From assembly GCF_021729155.1 (NCBI RefSeq), contig NZ_JAJQYA010000005.1:180336-244335 (forward strand): 64,000 nucleotides of DNA, written 5' to 3'. A model generated the notes under the pieces. It was given only the letters and a program-made list of their open reading frames with translations, was not told the DNA's origin and did no database searches. This DNA is from Membranihabitans marinus. GTDB lineage: Bacteria; Bacteroidota; Bacteroidia; Chitinophagales; Saprospiraceae. Made by a program: the position numbers and the translations under genes. Shown in pieces: positions 48,202-57,857 of the stretch (positions are counted from its first letter, which is position 1; the number at the start of each line of letters is the position of its first letter).

Positions 48202-49554
48202 ATGATGAATACTCCAAATATACGATTTCAGTTTTCACTATTGTTAAGTTGTATATTGCTGGGATCTACTGCAATGGCGCAAAAGGCCAATGAAAATTCT
48301 AGTCAACCACCCAATATAGTATTAATTGTCATCGATGATATAGGATATGGGGATCTTGGGATATACGGTCATGGACAGCATAATACTCCCAATATTAATC
48401 GATTGGCCAGAAAGGGTATGATCTTTAGTGATTTTCATACCAACGGATCGGTATGTAGTCCTACTCGAGCAGCATTAATGACGGGACAATATCAGCAGCG
48501 TTCTGGTGTGGAGCGGGCTATTGGTTTCAATAAAGAAGAAGGAATTCCTTTGAATAAGAGAATATTTGCAGAAGGACTTCAAGAGAAAGGATATAAGACC
48601 GGTGTTTTTGGAAAATGGCATTTGGGTCATGTTGAATTTTTTGGCCCGAATTTTCAAGGTTTTGACAAGAGTGTAGTGAGCAATAATTCCCCTGATTACC
48701 ATACCCATATGTCTCGAGTAGGGGAGTTAGATTGGTATGAAGATCACGAATTAAATAATGAATCGGGGTATTTGACCGACTTAGTTTCTCAACATTCACT
48801 CGATTTTGTGGATGAAAATAAAGAAAATCCATTTTTTCTATATGTTTCTCATATTGCTCTTCATTTTCCGTTTCAAGGTCCCACCGACCCTCCCTTGCGG
48901 ACAGAAGGCAAGATATGGCATGATGTCAAGTATGGACCACTGCCTGAGAGTCAGTACCGAAGAGCCTATTTAGATATGTTGGAATCTGTAGATAATAGCA
49001 TTGGTGAGCTTATGTCTAAACTTGAATCGTTGAATTTAGATGAAAACACCCTTGTGTTTATTACTTCAGACAATGGAGCTTATCCCTGGGTGGGAAGTAA
49101 TTATCCTTTACGAGGAGGTAAAGGAAATTTATTCGAAGGAGGACATCGGGTTCCTGCCATTGCGTATTGGCCGGGGCAAATCGCTGAGGGTGTAGTAGAA
49201 TCGACCACTTTGATGACCATGGATTTGGCTCCTACCTTCTTGTCGCTGGCCAATGCTTCGAGTGAGGAAGATAATTTTGATGGCATGGATTTTAGTCCAT
49301 TGTTGTCGGGTCAAACGATGGATAGTAAACGGACTTTATTCTGGAGGACACTGCCTATCCGGAGTGACAACCCTGTCATCAGTGTTCGGAGGGGAGATTG
49401 GAAATATATGGAAGATGAGAATGGTAATTACCTATTCAATTTAAGCTTGGATATTACGGAAAGCAACAATCTAATAAAAGAATATCCTCAGAGAGCGGCT
49501 AAAATGGCTGCTGACTATAATTTATGGAGTGAGGAAGTATTGGGTGAGGAATAA
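48202..49554 (+). CDS. S1-family sulfatase (CSPTR active site)
   Basis: A 450-residue exported sulfatase with a Sec leader ending STAMAQ. It begins PNIVLIVIDDIGYGD (metal-binding Asp45 and Asp46). The formylglycine motif is CSPTR at residues 85-89, followed by ALMTG. Other family landmarks are GKWHLGH near 137, SHIALHFPFQGP, and ITSDNGAYPWVGSNYPLRGGKG near 295. It needs a formylglycine-generating enzyme, not present in the window. It is the last gene of the eleven-gene module-4 run, 2 bp after the FAD enzyme. It should remove a sulfate ester; the regiospecificity cannot be read directly. Confidence 0.93.
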   Translation: MMNTPNIRFQFSLLLSCILLGSTAMAQKANENSSQPPNIVLIVIDDIGYGDLGIYGHGQHNTPNINRLARKGMIFSDFHTNGSVCSPTRAALMTGQYQQRSGVERAIGFNKEEGIPLNKRIFAEGLQEKGYKTGVFGKWHLGHVEFFGPNFQGFDKSVVSNNSPDYHTHMSRVGELDWYEDHELNNESGYLTDLVSQHSLDFVDENKENPFFLYVSHIALHFPFQGPTDPPLRTEGKIWHDVKYGPLPESQYRRAYLDMLESVDNSIGELMSKLESLNLDENTLVFITSDNGAYPWVGSNYPLRGGKGNLFEGGHRVPAIAYWPGQIAEGVVESTTLMTMDLAPTFLSLANASSEEDNFDGMDFSPLLSGQTMDSKRTLFWRTLPIRSDNPVISVRRGDWKYMEDENGNYLFNLSLDITESNNLIKEYPQRAAKMAADYNLWSEEVLGEE

Positions 49555-49656
49555 TTTTTTCGATAATATATTATACGAAGGGAGTGTAATTTATACCAAA
49601 TGCATCTTATGATGTCGGATAAGATTTCGAGACAACTGAACAAGATGCGATAGCAT

Positions 49657-50378
49657 TGAAAGTCGTAAATCGACTTTCAGCGAGGGAGCCGTGAGCTCAG
49701 CCTCACGGGTGGGGTGGCCGTTTGACGAGGCAATGACTGAGCAAAATTGCTCTTTGAGCAATCAAAGGTCGTAAATCGACCTTTCCACACCCACCCACAG
49801 CGTGGTAGCTGTGGTTTTCTCACCATTGACCGATTTACGGTCAATGATACTACGTATTATGTTCGATAATGTACTATATTTAGTCATATTTAGTCGATTG
49901 GATACTACGTATTTCGTTCAGTCATCTTCATCAAATGCCTTTAGTAGGCATTTGGCTCTTTGAGCTGCATTCGGTCATCCATTGAGGGTATTTGGTCACT
50001 ACGTGACTTCATTCAGTTATATTCGGTCACCCACGGCTATTAGACTACGTCCTTTCAGGCCTTATTTATAAAGATTTCTGGGTATGACTGAGTATTCTAT
50101 GATAAAACCAATTAATTAAGCTATTCATTTTAAAAAAGGTTCATCTCGATTAATTAATGTATAAAGACGTATTTGCTTGATCGCTTACGAAATTAAAATG
50201 ACTAGGGATTTGTCATGATTTTTGCAATCATATATTATGAAAAGGATGGTGATATTGTCAGTAGATAGAATGACCAACTTATTCTCATTTGGCAAAAATC
50301 CCGCCAAATCATTTTAAGATCATATCCCATCCGTGGGTTTACAACCCACGGCTATGATATATCATCCCTTCAGGATGA
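49657..50378. repeat. Hairpin-mosaic repeat zone R1
   Basis: This gene-free zone contains at least ten short perfect or near-perfect hairpins. Positions and stems are: 49657-49679 (TGAAAGTCG, loop TAAAT), 49689-49708 (CCGTGAG), 49739-49752 (GAGCAA), 49764-49784 (AAAGGTCG, loop TAAAT), 49795-49814 (CCACAG), 49824-49846 (CATTGACCG, loop ATTTA), 49932-49954 (CAAATGCC), 49995-50007 (GTCAC), 50331-50351 (CCGTGGGTT) and 50362-50378 (TCATCC). Stems vary while loops and linkers such as GCTCTTTGAGC and TTCGTTCAGTCA recur. No coding sequence is evident from 49555 to 50652; the stretch after 50378 shows nothing notable. Confidence 0.8.
49824..49905 (+). repeat. 82-bp block, copy 1 (inverted relative to copy 2)
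   Basis: The block starts with the CATTGACCG hairpin and continues through a TACGTATTATGTTCGATAAT segment to GATTGGATAC. The reverse complement of 63783-63864 matches it at 79 of 82 positions by eye. The two copies bracket about 14 kb carrying three sulfatases, the second M14 pair and the AgaS/amidohydrolase genes. Confidence 0.85.
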
Positions 50379-50652
50379 CCGAGTATGACTGAATTTAGTG
50401 ATATTAGCTATTTTAGGTTAATTTGAAAATATTTAATTCTATTCGTATTTGATTCGTAAGAATTAAAATAATATGTTTGTGATTTAATGTAAAATTATCG
50501 TTCATGATTTGGGCCTTGGCTTGTCATATTAGTCAGGGAGTCATCTAGAGTGGATTATTTTTCTTCCTGAACTTATATATAAAGGTGAAAATCAAATGTC
50601 TTCTATAGAAATCGTGGTGAGAAATTTGGGAATAGTCTATAAATTATCTGAA

Positions 50653-52059
50653 ATGGTTTTTAAAATTAAAGGGACAATTCGAAACTCTGTCTTAGCTCTG
50701 GTTTTCGTTTTAAATTGTTTCTGTCTTCATAGTCAGACCAAACAACCTCCCAATATTATCTACATTATGGCGGACGATATGGGATATGGAGATTTGGGCT
50801 GTTATGGTCAAAAACTAATGAAAACCCCTAATATTGATCAATTGGCAGAGGAAGGGATTCGGTTTTTGCAAGCCTATGCCGGAGGACCTGTATGTACTCC
50901 TTCGAGGAGTGTTCTTATGACAGGCCTGCACAATGGTCATACTCCTGCAAGGGATAATATTCCACATTATAATACCTATTTGGAAGAAGATGATGTCACT
51001 ATAGCAGAAGTGCTTAAGACCGCTGGGTATAAAACCGGAGGGATCGGAAAGTGGTCTTTGGGCGATGCTGGAACCACAGGTAGCGCTACCGAGCAGGGAT
51101 TTGATTTTTATCTGGGATATTTAAATCAAGATCATGCACATTACTATTATCCAGAATATTTGGATTTTAATGAAAAAAAGATCTCACTAAAGGATAATAC
51201 CCTATTGAGAGATCGATACAGTCACGATATATTGACGAATGGGGCTTTGCAATTTATTAGAGAGTCTAAAAATCAACCATTTTTTCTATATGCGGCTTAT
51301 ACCTTACCCCATTTTTCATCTAAGGAGGAAGATGAAGATGGGTTAACCGTGCCCAATTTTGACGATTTTAGTGATGAAGATTGGCCTATTCATGCAAAGA
51401 AATACGCCACTATGATCTCTATGTTGGATAGGGATGTCGGTAAAATTGTCGATTTGGTAAAAGCACTGGGATTAGAAGAAAATACCATCATTATATTTAC
51501 CAGCGATAATGGCGGTCATTCATCGGTTTGGAAGGCGTTTAATACCAGTGGACCATTGAGAGGGTATAAAAGAGATCTATATGAGGGAGGAATACGAGTG
51601 CCCTTTATTGCTAAATGGAAGGGACAAATTCCAGAAAATAGAATTAGCCGAGAAGTCATCGCATTTCAAGATATGATGCCGACATTTGCGGCTTTGGCTG
51701 ATGCCCAGTATTCGAATCCAACTGATGGTGTTGATATTGTGGAAGCGCTTAAAGGGGGAAAAGTTCAAGAACCTCATCAATTTTTGTATTGGGATTATGG
51801 TCACAATAGACAGCGATATGATCAAGCGGTAAGAATGGGGCAGTGGAAGGGAATTCGGTTGGGTAAAGACAGTGAAATTATGTTGTACAATCTCAATGAA
51901 GATGTTGCAGAATCAAAAAATGTAGCTTCAAAGTATCCAGAAGTGGTGAAGCAAATATCGGAGATTATGAAGACCAGTGTTACGCCTAGTGAAAAATATT
52001 CTATTGGACAACTTTATACGGGTAGCCAGATTTGGAGAAAGAATTATAGCTTGGATTAA
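50653..52059 (+). CDS. S1-family sulfatase (CTPSR active site)
   Basis: A sulfatase of about 468 residues. The ATG at 50653 gives a clean Sec leader (NSVLALVFVLNCFCLHSQ); an in-frame ATG at 50596 would add 19 residues. Metal ligands are in IMADDMGYGDLG (Asp41, Asp42), and the formylglycine motif CTPSR is at 81-85 with SVLMTG after it. Further landmarks are GKWSLGDAGT, YAAYTLPHFS and FTSDNGGHSS. It stands alone after the repeat zone and has about 200 bp before the next gene. It should act outside the cytoplasm on a sulfated sugar. Confidence 0.92.
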   Translation: MVFKIKGTIRNSVLALVFVLNCFCLHSQTKQPPNIIYIMADDMGYGDLGCYGQKLMKTPNIDQLAEEGIRFLQAYAGGPVCTPSRSVLMTGLHNGHTPARDNIPHYNTYLEEDDVTIAEVLKTAGYKTGGIGKWSLGDAGTTGSATEQGFDFYLGYLNQDHAHYYYPEYLDFNEKKISLKDNTLLRDRYSHDILTNGALQFIRESKNQPFFLYAAYTLPHFSSKEEDEDGLTVPNFDDFSDEDWPIHAKKYATMISMLDRDVGKIVDLVKALGLEENTIIIFTSDNGGHSSVWKAFNTSGPLRGYKRDLYEGGIRVPFIAKWKGQIPENRISREVIAFQDMMPTFAALADAQYSNPTDGVDIVEALKGGKVQEPHQFLYWDYGHNRQRYDQAVRMGQWKGIRLGKDSEIMLYNLNEDVAESKNVASKYPEVVKQISEIMKTSVTPSEKYSIGQLYTGSQIWRKNYSLD

Positions 52060-52255
52060 TTATTAGACAAGATGTCTTTATTGGAATATCAATAGTCTCT
52101 TAGTCATATAGGGAGTTAATGTTTTGCCTTGCCCTTTTATATTATTTTATATATTGTAAAGATTGAATTGTTGGTCTGGTCTTTTTATGGCCATAGGTGT
52201 TGATACTATAAATTCCCTTTTGGAATATTTTAGAGAAATTGAAAGTTATCACTTC

Positions 52256-53527
52256 ATGATGAATCGAAGATTGTTTGTAAAATTAAGTGGCACAATTGGC
52301 GCCGCAAGTATTTTGGGTCCAAATGCTTTTTGTTTTTCTACTGAAAAAAAAGGTCTGTACTCAAAAATTAAATTGGTTACTGAGTTTTCTAATGGAGGAG
52401 GGGAAGTATTATTAAATAAAATAGATCCAATAACGATCCAAGTTGTTCCACATAATCAAAATAATGGTGGATGGTCTAAGATTTGGTGGCATTTTCAAGT
52501 GGAAGGAGTTGCTCCAAATGAAAATATAGTTTTAAATGTAGAAAAAGGATCCGGCTATGTCGAGCAAGTTTTTTATAGCTATGATGATGAAAATTGGGCA
52601 TTGACTAATTCTGGGGAAATCATTGAATTAGAGGGGAAAGAGTATATTCAAATTCACCACGTTGTGCGGGGAGATAAGATCTCCTTTGCTTATGATTTAC
52701 CTTATCGGATGAAGGAATTAGAATCCCTTCTTTTGCCACAGTTGCAAGGTATGCCTCGAGTTAGAGTATTTGACTATTGTAAAAGCAAGCACGGACGTTT
52801 AGTTAAGGCCATTCAATTGAAATGTACAGGTAAAAGGTCAGAGAGGAAATATGGTGTTTGGTTGCAAGCTAGGGCCCATTCATTTGAAGCTGGTAGTAGC
52901 TGGGTGTTGCATGAATTGACTCAATGGTTAATATCCAACCATCCTCTTGCTATGGAACTTCGAAAAACTACAGAAATTACCATACTTCCTATAGTGGATG
53001 TTGATGCTGTAGAGGAAGGTAGAACTGGAAAAAATCAAAAGCCATATGATCACAATAGGGGGTGGAGTGAGGAGGTCTCTCATTGGCCGGAAGTGAATAC
53101 AACTAAGTCTAAACTGAAGAAAATGTCTACTGAGAATATGTTGGATTTATTTATTGATTTTCATGGACCAGGAAACAAGAGTCATCCGTACTTTATAATT
53201 GCAGTAGACAAAAATCTCAAAACTGATATTCAGAGAGATAATCGGCAGAAATTTTTTGAAGTCTTAGGTGCTAAACCATTTGATGACAGCTCAAAGAATA
53301 CCCAATCCATGCATCAATTTTTTTATAGTAAAAGAGAATGGAAAAGTAAAAATCACGATTCATCAAATATGTGGGTTGGACACAATACCACAAATAATGT
53401 AATTAACTTGACATTAGAGGTGAATATGGGGACCCCATTGAGTACCATTGATGGGTATAAAGTTGAAGCGATAACTCTGGGGAAAGCGATTGCAAAATAT
53501 TTTAATCAAGGAAATCATCAAAAATAA
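52256..53527 (+). CDS. Tat-exported M14 carboxypeptidase, cytosolic-carboxypeptidase-like (copy B1)
   Basis: A 423-residue copy of the gene at 38882, equal in length when started at the ATG at 52256; the ATG at 52259 is also possible, and the ATG at 52163 would add an unlikely N-terminus. It keeps the NRRLFVKLSGTIGAAS leader, the M14D beta-sandwich, HSFE zinc ligands in ARAHSFEAGSSW, the NR pair in PYDHNRGW, the histidine in FIDFHGP and LTLEVNM. All catalytic positions are intact. It is followed after 25 bp by the leaderless partner, so the two-gene cassette was duplicated as a unit, here without SusC/SusD next to it. Confidence 0.82.
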   Translation: MMNRRLFVKLSGTIGAASILGPNAFCFSTEKKGLYSKIKLVTEFSNGGGEVLLNKIDPITIQVVPHNQNNGGWSKIWWHFQVEGVAPNENIVLNVEKGSGYVEQVFYSYDDENWALTNSGEIIELEGKEYIQIHHVVRGDKISFAYDLPYRMKELESLLLPQLQGMPRVRVFDYCKSKHGRLVKAIQLKCTGKRSERKYGVWLQARAHSFEAGSSWVLHELTQWLISNHPLAMELRKTTEITILPIVDVDAVEEGRTGKNQKPYDHNRGWSEEVSHWPEVNTTKSKLKKMSTENMLDLFIDFHGPGNKSHPYFIIAVDKNLKTDIQRDNRQKFFEVLGAKPFDDSSKNTQSMHQFFYSKREWKSKNHDSSNMWVGHNTTNNVINLTLEVNMGTPLSTIDGYKVEAITLGKAIAKYFNQGNHQK

Positions 53528-53552
53528 ATGATGATAGTGAGATAGTATAAAG

Positions 53553-54731
53553 ATGAATGCCAATAATAATATATTGATTAAAACCGATTTCGATAGTGGT
53601 GGAGGTAGGATATCTATTGTTCAACATAAGCCTATAATTCTAGAGGTAATCCCTCACGATGAAGGACAATCTGGATGGAGTAAGGTGTGGTGGTACTTTA
53701 AATTGCAGGGATTGGAGCCAGGTCAGGAAATTATTATTCGATTGGTTAAGGGAGAGCCTGAAATAGGGGGTATAAGTGCTCAAGCTTATTTTAGTTATGA
53801 TCAAATATCTTGGGCATTGACCAATATAGGAAAAGATGTAGTTGTAGACGGGAAGAAGTATTTTGAATATATCCATACGGTTAAAAATCATGAAATTTAT
53901 TTGGCTTATGATTTGCCGTATGTACCAGAGCATGCATCGACATTGATAGAAGAATGTTCAAGGTTTGAAAGAGTGAAACCTTTTCAATTGTGTGAAACGA
54001 AGAAAAAGCGATCGGTTCAGGCAATGAAAATGGAAGCAAATAAAAAAGCGAAGTATGGTATTTGGTTGCAAGCCAGAGCTCATGCTTTCGAATCTGGGGC
54101 TAGTTGGGTGCTTCATGAAATGGCATTGTGGTTGTGCTCGAATGATGCTCGAGCTATTCAACTGAGAAATTGGTCTGATATTTATATAGTGCCGATAGTT
54201 GATGTGGACGCTGTGGTCGAGGGGAGAACGGGTAAGTATCAATTGCCATATGACCATTGGATGAATTGGCATACTGAACCAGAATTGTGGCCCGAGGTGG
54301 CAACTATAAAATCTCATTTATTAGGACTTAAGAGTTCTAATATGATGGATATGTTTATTGATTTTCATGGACCGGGTGCCAAAAGCAATCCATTTTTTTT
54401 AACTCCTTTTGAACAGGATTTACCATTTGAAAAACAAAGAATAAATCGAAAAACCTTTTTAGATATTTTACAATCTGAATTAATGTCTGATGAAACTAAA
54501 AAGACCCATTCAATGACTCATATTCTGTATAGTGAAAGAACTTGGGATAAGGTAAAAAGTAGTTCTTCTCATGAGTGGGTATTGCTTCATACAAATGAAT
54601 CCTGTGTCTCATTTACACTTGAAGTAAATATGAATACACCTTTAAGTACGAGGTCTGGGTATAGGTCTGAAGCTATTGCCTTGGGTAAAGCAATGTCGGA
54701 TTATTTTGTTAATAATCAACATTTAAAGTAA
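53553..54731 (+). CDS. M14 carboxypeptidase-like protein without export signal (copy B2)
   Basis: A 392-residue copy of the gene at 40178. H177 and E180 (ARAHAFESGASW), H272 (FIDFHGP) and the LEVNM glutamate are kept. The substrate pair is again Trp-Met (PYDHWMNW), so this change is conserved and not a random defect. There is no signal peptide. After its stop there are 347 bp without a gene before the GH43-like enzyme. It probably works with copy B1 on the same amide-bearing substrate, one outside and one inside the cytoplasm. Confidence 0.8.
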   Translation: MNANNNILIKTDFDSGGGRISIVQHKPIILEVIPHDEGQSGWSKVWWYFKLQGLEPGQEIIIRLVKGEPEIGGISAQAYFSYDQISWALTNIGKDVVVDGKKYFEYIHTVKNHEIYLAYDLPYVPEHASTLIEECSRFERVKPFQLCETKKKRSVQAMKMEANKKAKYGIWLQARAHAFESGASWVLHEMALWLCSNDARAIQLRNWSDIYIVPIVDVDAVVEGRTGKYQLPYDHWMNWHTEPELWPEVATIKSHLLGLKSSNMMDMFIDFHGPGAKSNPFFLTPFEQDLPFEKQRINRKTFLDILQSELMSDETKKTHSMTHILYSERTWDKVKSSSSHEWVLLHTNESCVSFTLEVNMNTPLSTRSGYRSEAIALGKAMSDYFVNNQHLK

Positions 54732-55078
54732 ATGACTAAGTTGAAATAAAACCATAGAAGTTGCAACCCTTGATTGCCACATTAAGAGTTTCTATTTTGT
54801 AGTATGTTCAATTTGAATCTTGACTAAATCTTTGGTAACTTTTTTGATGAAATCGTGTGAAATATAAATTATTTCGAAAATTTGAATTTTGAAAACATGA
54901 GAATTATTTTACACTTTATTTGAGGTGTATAAAAGTGTTTTACTTATAGTAATTTTATACAGCAATGATGATACAAATACCTTCTATTCAATTTTAATAG
55001 CTATAATACTAATGTTAGTAAGAATCGTATAGTAATTATGAATTACTAATTTGGATCATTGATAAGTACAATATTTAA
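54732..55078. other. Intergenic stretch, nothing recognised
   Basis: An AT-rich gap of 347 bp between the second M14 pair and the GH43/GH32-like gene. I see no coding sequence, clear terminator or repeat from the hairpin family. The 60 bp before 55079 may hold the promoter of the next gene, but no consensus is convincing. Confidence 0.4.
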
Positions 55079-56065
55079 ATGAAAAATTATGTCGGCCATT
55101 TCCTATTAATATGTCTTTTTGGTTTTATAAATCAAATAGAAGCACAAACCAATCTATTAAATACTTTAGAGTTTCCAATTATTTTTAAAGGGAACGATAC
55201 AACGGCATATCGTGATCCTGCGGTCTTGTACCACAATGATATGATTTACCTGTTTTTTACCATAGTGAAAACTGAAGGAGGAAAGATTTATTCATACACA
55301 GCAGAGAGTCATTCAGTTGATTTGAAGAATTGGAGTCCAGAGAGGATCCTTACTCCTAAAGATCAAGATTTGAATTTTTCAAGCCCTGGAAATATTATTA
55401 AGTACAAGGATGAATGGATTTTATGCTTGCAAACCTATCCTCGTCCAAATCATACCACGGATCAAGGGGTGCGATATGCAACAAACGATGCAAGATTATT
55501 TACCATGCGTAGTAAAGACTTGAAAAGTTGGAGTGAACCTGAATTAATTAAAGTACATGGTCCTGATGTTGATATTGCCGATATGGGAAGAATGATTGAT
55601 CCCTATATTATGGAAGATAAGGATGAAAAAGGAAAGTGGTGGTGCTTTTATAAACAAAATGGAGTAAGTATGTCCTATAGCTACGACTTTCAAAATTGGA
55701 CATTTTATGGGCACACGAAGTCAGGTGAAAATGTATGCGTTTTGAATGAGGAAAATGAATATATTTTATTTCACTCTCCAACAAATGGGATCTCTATAAA
55801 GCGCTCTTCGGATTTAAATACTTGGAATGATTGGGGAAGCCTCATACTTCTGGGGCAAGATGAATGGAACTGGGCAAAAGGAAGAATTACAGCTGGAGCG
55901 GTAATTAATTTGAAGGAATACAAACAGTTGGGTAAGTACATATTGTTTTTTCATGGTTCAGGTCCCAAAACCGAATTGGAAGGAGATTTTGATGTAAATG
56001 CGTCAATTGGAATCGCATGGAGCGAAGATTTACTCAATTGGGATTGGCCTAGAAGGAATGAATAG
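55079..56065 (+). CDS. Secreted five-bladed propeller glycosidase-like protein (GH43/GH32/GH117-type)
   Basis: A 328-residue protein with a Sec leader ending NQIEAQ. Sequence features are those of five-bladed glycosidases: TAYRDPAVLYHNDMIYLFF near residue 42, whose Asp is the usual catalytic base position; blade repeats HSVDLKNWSPE, SKDLKSWSEP, SYDFQNW, SSDLNTWNDW and SEDLLNWDWP; and MIDPYIMEDKD near 180 as a candidate pKa-modulating Asp. I cannot place it in one CAZy family with confidence. It sits alone between M14 and sulfatase genes and is likely an exo-glycosidase on the same polymer. Confidence 0.7.
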   Translation: MKNYVGHFLLICLFGFINQIEAQTNLLNTLEFPIIFKGNDTTAYRDPAVLYHNDMIYLFFTIVKTEGGKIYSYTAESHSVDLKNWSPERILTPKDQDLNFSSPGNIIKYKDEWILCLQTYPRPNHTTDQGVRYATNDARLFTMRSKDLKSWSEPELIKVHGPDVDIADMGRMIDPYIMEDKDEKGKWWCFYKQNGVSMSYSYDFQNWTFYGHTKSGENVCVLNEENEYILFHSPTNGISIKRSSDLNTWNDWGSLILLGQDEWNWAKGRITAGAVINLKEYKQLGKYILFFHGSGPKTELEGDFDVNASIGIAWSEDLLNWDWPRRNE

Positions 56066-56228
56066 TGAGGCTATCTTTTAAGGTGAAAGATGGTGTTTGC
56101 CAATAAGATTATTTCGTATTTATTGACTATTATGGTGTTATCGATCGTGTAGGTATAATAAAATATCTATGAGTATCCTGTTTTTAATATTTATATTGAT
56201 ATTTTAGATCAAATAATATCTTGTCCTC

Positions 56229-57857
56229 ATGATTGCCAAAATTTTGATCTTCAGATTTTTATGGGTAGTATGTGCTCTTACCTGTTTGTATTCTTTGAAT
56301 AGTTGTAGTGATTCCGCCAATACTGCGACCGCAGTCCAGGATAGTAATCCCAATATTGTTATTATATACACCGATGATCAGGGTATAGGAGATGTAAGTG
56401 CTTTGAATTCCAATGCTCGATTTCAAACCCCCAATATCGATAGAATAGCCCATGAAGGGGTGATTTTTACTGACGGTCACAGCAGTGATGCTGTTTGTAC
56501 ACCATCGCGATATTCACTATTGACGGGGAGATATAGTTGGAGGACATCCTTGAAAAAAGGGGTGTTGGGAGCTGAAGGTCCCTGCCTCATAGAATCGGGG
56601 CGAATGACCATTGCTTCACTATTAAAGAATGAGGGCTACCACACTGCTATGGTGGGTAAGTGGCATTTGCAAATGGAGTTTGAAGGGGAAAAGGGAAAGA
56701 ATAGAAATTGGTCGAAGCCATTTACTGATGGGCCAATTGATCATGGTTTTGATTATTTCTTCGGTATACCAGCTTCCATGAATTACGGGATTCTTACTTA
56801 TTTAGAAAATGATAGTGTCCTATATCCTCCTGATTTATGGACTCAAAAGAAGGCTGTTCTTGATCCAAGGTCTTTTCGGGACCATGTAAATCCCCACGAT
56901 TATAGGATGACACCGCCTTATCAAGAGTTGCCAGATCATCGGGGATGGTTGGAAGTGGCCAAAGAATTTAATGATGAGTTGGTGCTAGAAACCTTTGCAT
57001 CCAAGGCCGTAGAGTATATAGACTCTGCTGCGAAAGAGTATAAAAAGGGGAGGCCCTTTTTTTTATATCTACCGCTAACCAGTCCACATCTTCCTCATGC
57101 TACCCATGTTGATTTTAGGGGTAGGAGCGATTGTGGGAATTACGGAGATTTTATGATGGAAACCGATCATCGAGTTGGTCAGATACTGAATGCCCTTGAT
57201 GAAAATGGAATTGCTGAGAATACATTGGTTATTTTTTCATCGGACAACGGGCCGGAAACCAATTATCTATATCAGTTCGAAACCTATAATCATCAAAGTA
57301 ATATGGGTTTTAGAGGGGGTAAAAGAGATATTTATGAAGGGGGGCATCGAGTTCCCTTCATCATGAGGTGGCCTAATGTGATTTCACCCGGTAGTAAAGT
57401 AGATATACCGGTCTGTCAGACCGATTTTTTGGCAACTATTGCCGATATTTTAGATGTGGATTTACCAGATAATGCGGGGGAGGACAGCTATAGTCTTTTG
57501 CCTGTCATGGAGGGTATTTCGGTCGATGATATTTCTCATGGGCCTGTGATTCATCATTCTGCTTCTGGACATTTTGCCATTAGGGAGGGAAAGTGGAAGT
57601 TGAATATGTTGAGAGGGTCGGGAGGCTCATTACCTCCAAGACTGATAGTCCCTCAAGCGGATGATGCTTTGTATGAGTTGTACGACATAGTATCTGATCC
57701 GGGGGAAACGAAAAACCTTTACTTTGATCAGCCAGAAATAGTAGACCGACTTAGAAAAAAAATTACCACTATTATTCAGCAAGGGCGTTCGACTCCTGGA
57801 TCTAATCAAGATTTTGTAAAAGGAGATTGGCCTCAATTGACTTGGATGAGTTTTTAG
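56229..57857 (+). CDS. S1-family sulfatase lipoprotein (CTPSR active site)
   Basis: A 542-residue sulfatase. The leader ends YSLNSC (lipobox Cys26), so it is surface- or membrane-anchored. Metal Asp residues are in IIYTDDQGIGD (49-50), and the formylglycine motif CTPSR is at 90-94, followed by YSLLTG. GKWHLQMEFEGEKGKN, LPLTSPHLPH and FSSDNGPETNY are also present. A central insert (MTPPYQELPDHRGW region) matches arylsulfatase A-like subtypes. The next sulfatase lies 334 bp downstream. Confidence 0.92.
   Translation: MIAKILIFRFLWVVCALTCLYSLNSCSDSANTATAVQDSNPNIVIIYTDDQGIGDVSALNSNARFQTPNIDRIAHEGVIFTDGHSSDAVCTPSRYSLLTGRYSWRTSLKKGVLGAEGPCLIESGRMTIASLLKNEGYHTAMVGKWHLQMEFEGEKGKNRNWSKPFTDGPIDHGFDYFFGIPASMNYGILTYLENDSVLYPPDLWTQKKAVLDPRSFRDHVNPHDYRMTPPYQELPDHRGWLEVAKEFNDELVLETFASKAVEYIDSAAKEYKKGRPFFLYLPLTSPHLPHATHVDFRGRSDCGNYGDFMMETDHRVGQILNALDENGIAENTLVIFSSDNGPETNYLYQFETYNHQSNMGFRGGKRDIYEGGHRVPFIMRWPNVISPGSKVDIPVCQTDFLATIADILDVDLPDNAGEDSYSLLPVMEGISVDDISHGPVIHHSASGHFAIREGKWKLNMLRGSGGSLPPRLIVPQADDALYELYDIVSDPGETKNLYFDQPEIVDRLRKKITTIIQQGRSTPGSNQDFVKGDWPQLTWMSF

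Noticed and set aside
49555..50652. Insertion sequence or transposase remnant in the repeat zone
   Set aside because: No transposase-like reading frame or consistent terminal inverted repeat bounded by target duplication was found; only short hairpins are visible.
52163..52255. Extended N-terminus for M14 copy B1
   Set aside because: The extra 31 residues would precede the Tat-like leader, are absent from the equal-length copy A1, and show no conservation.
53958..54317. Reverse-strand frame of 119 codons inside M14 copy B2
   Set aside because: The sequence is constrained by the forward M14 protein, and the reverse frame has no recognisable features.
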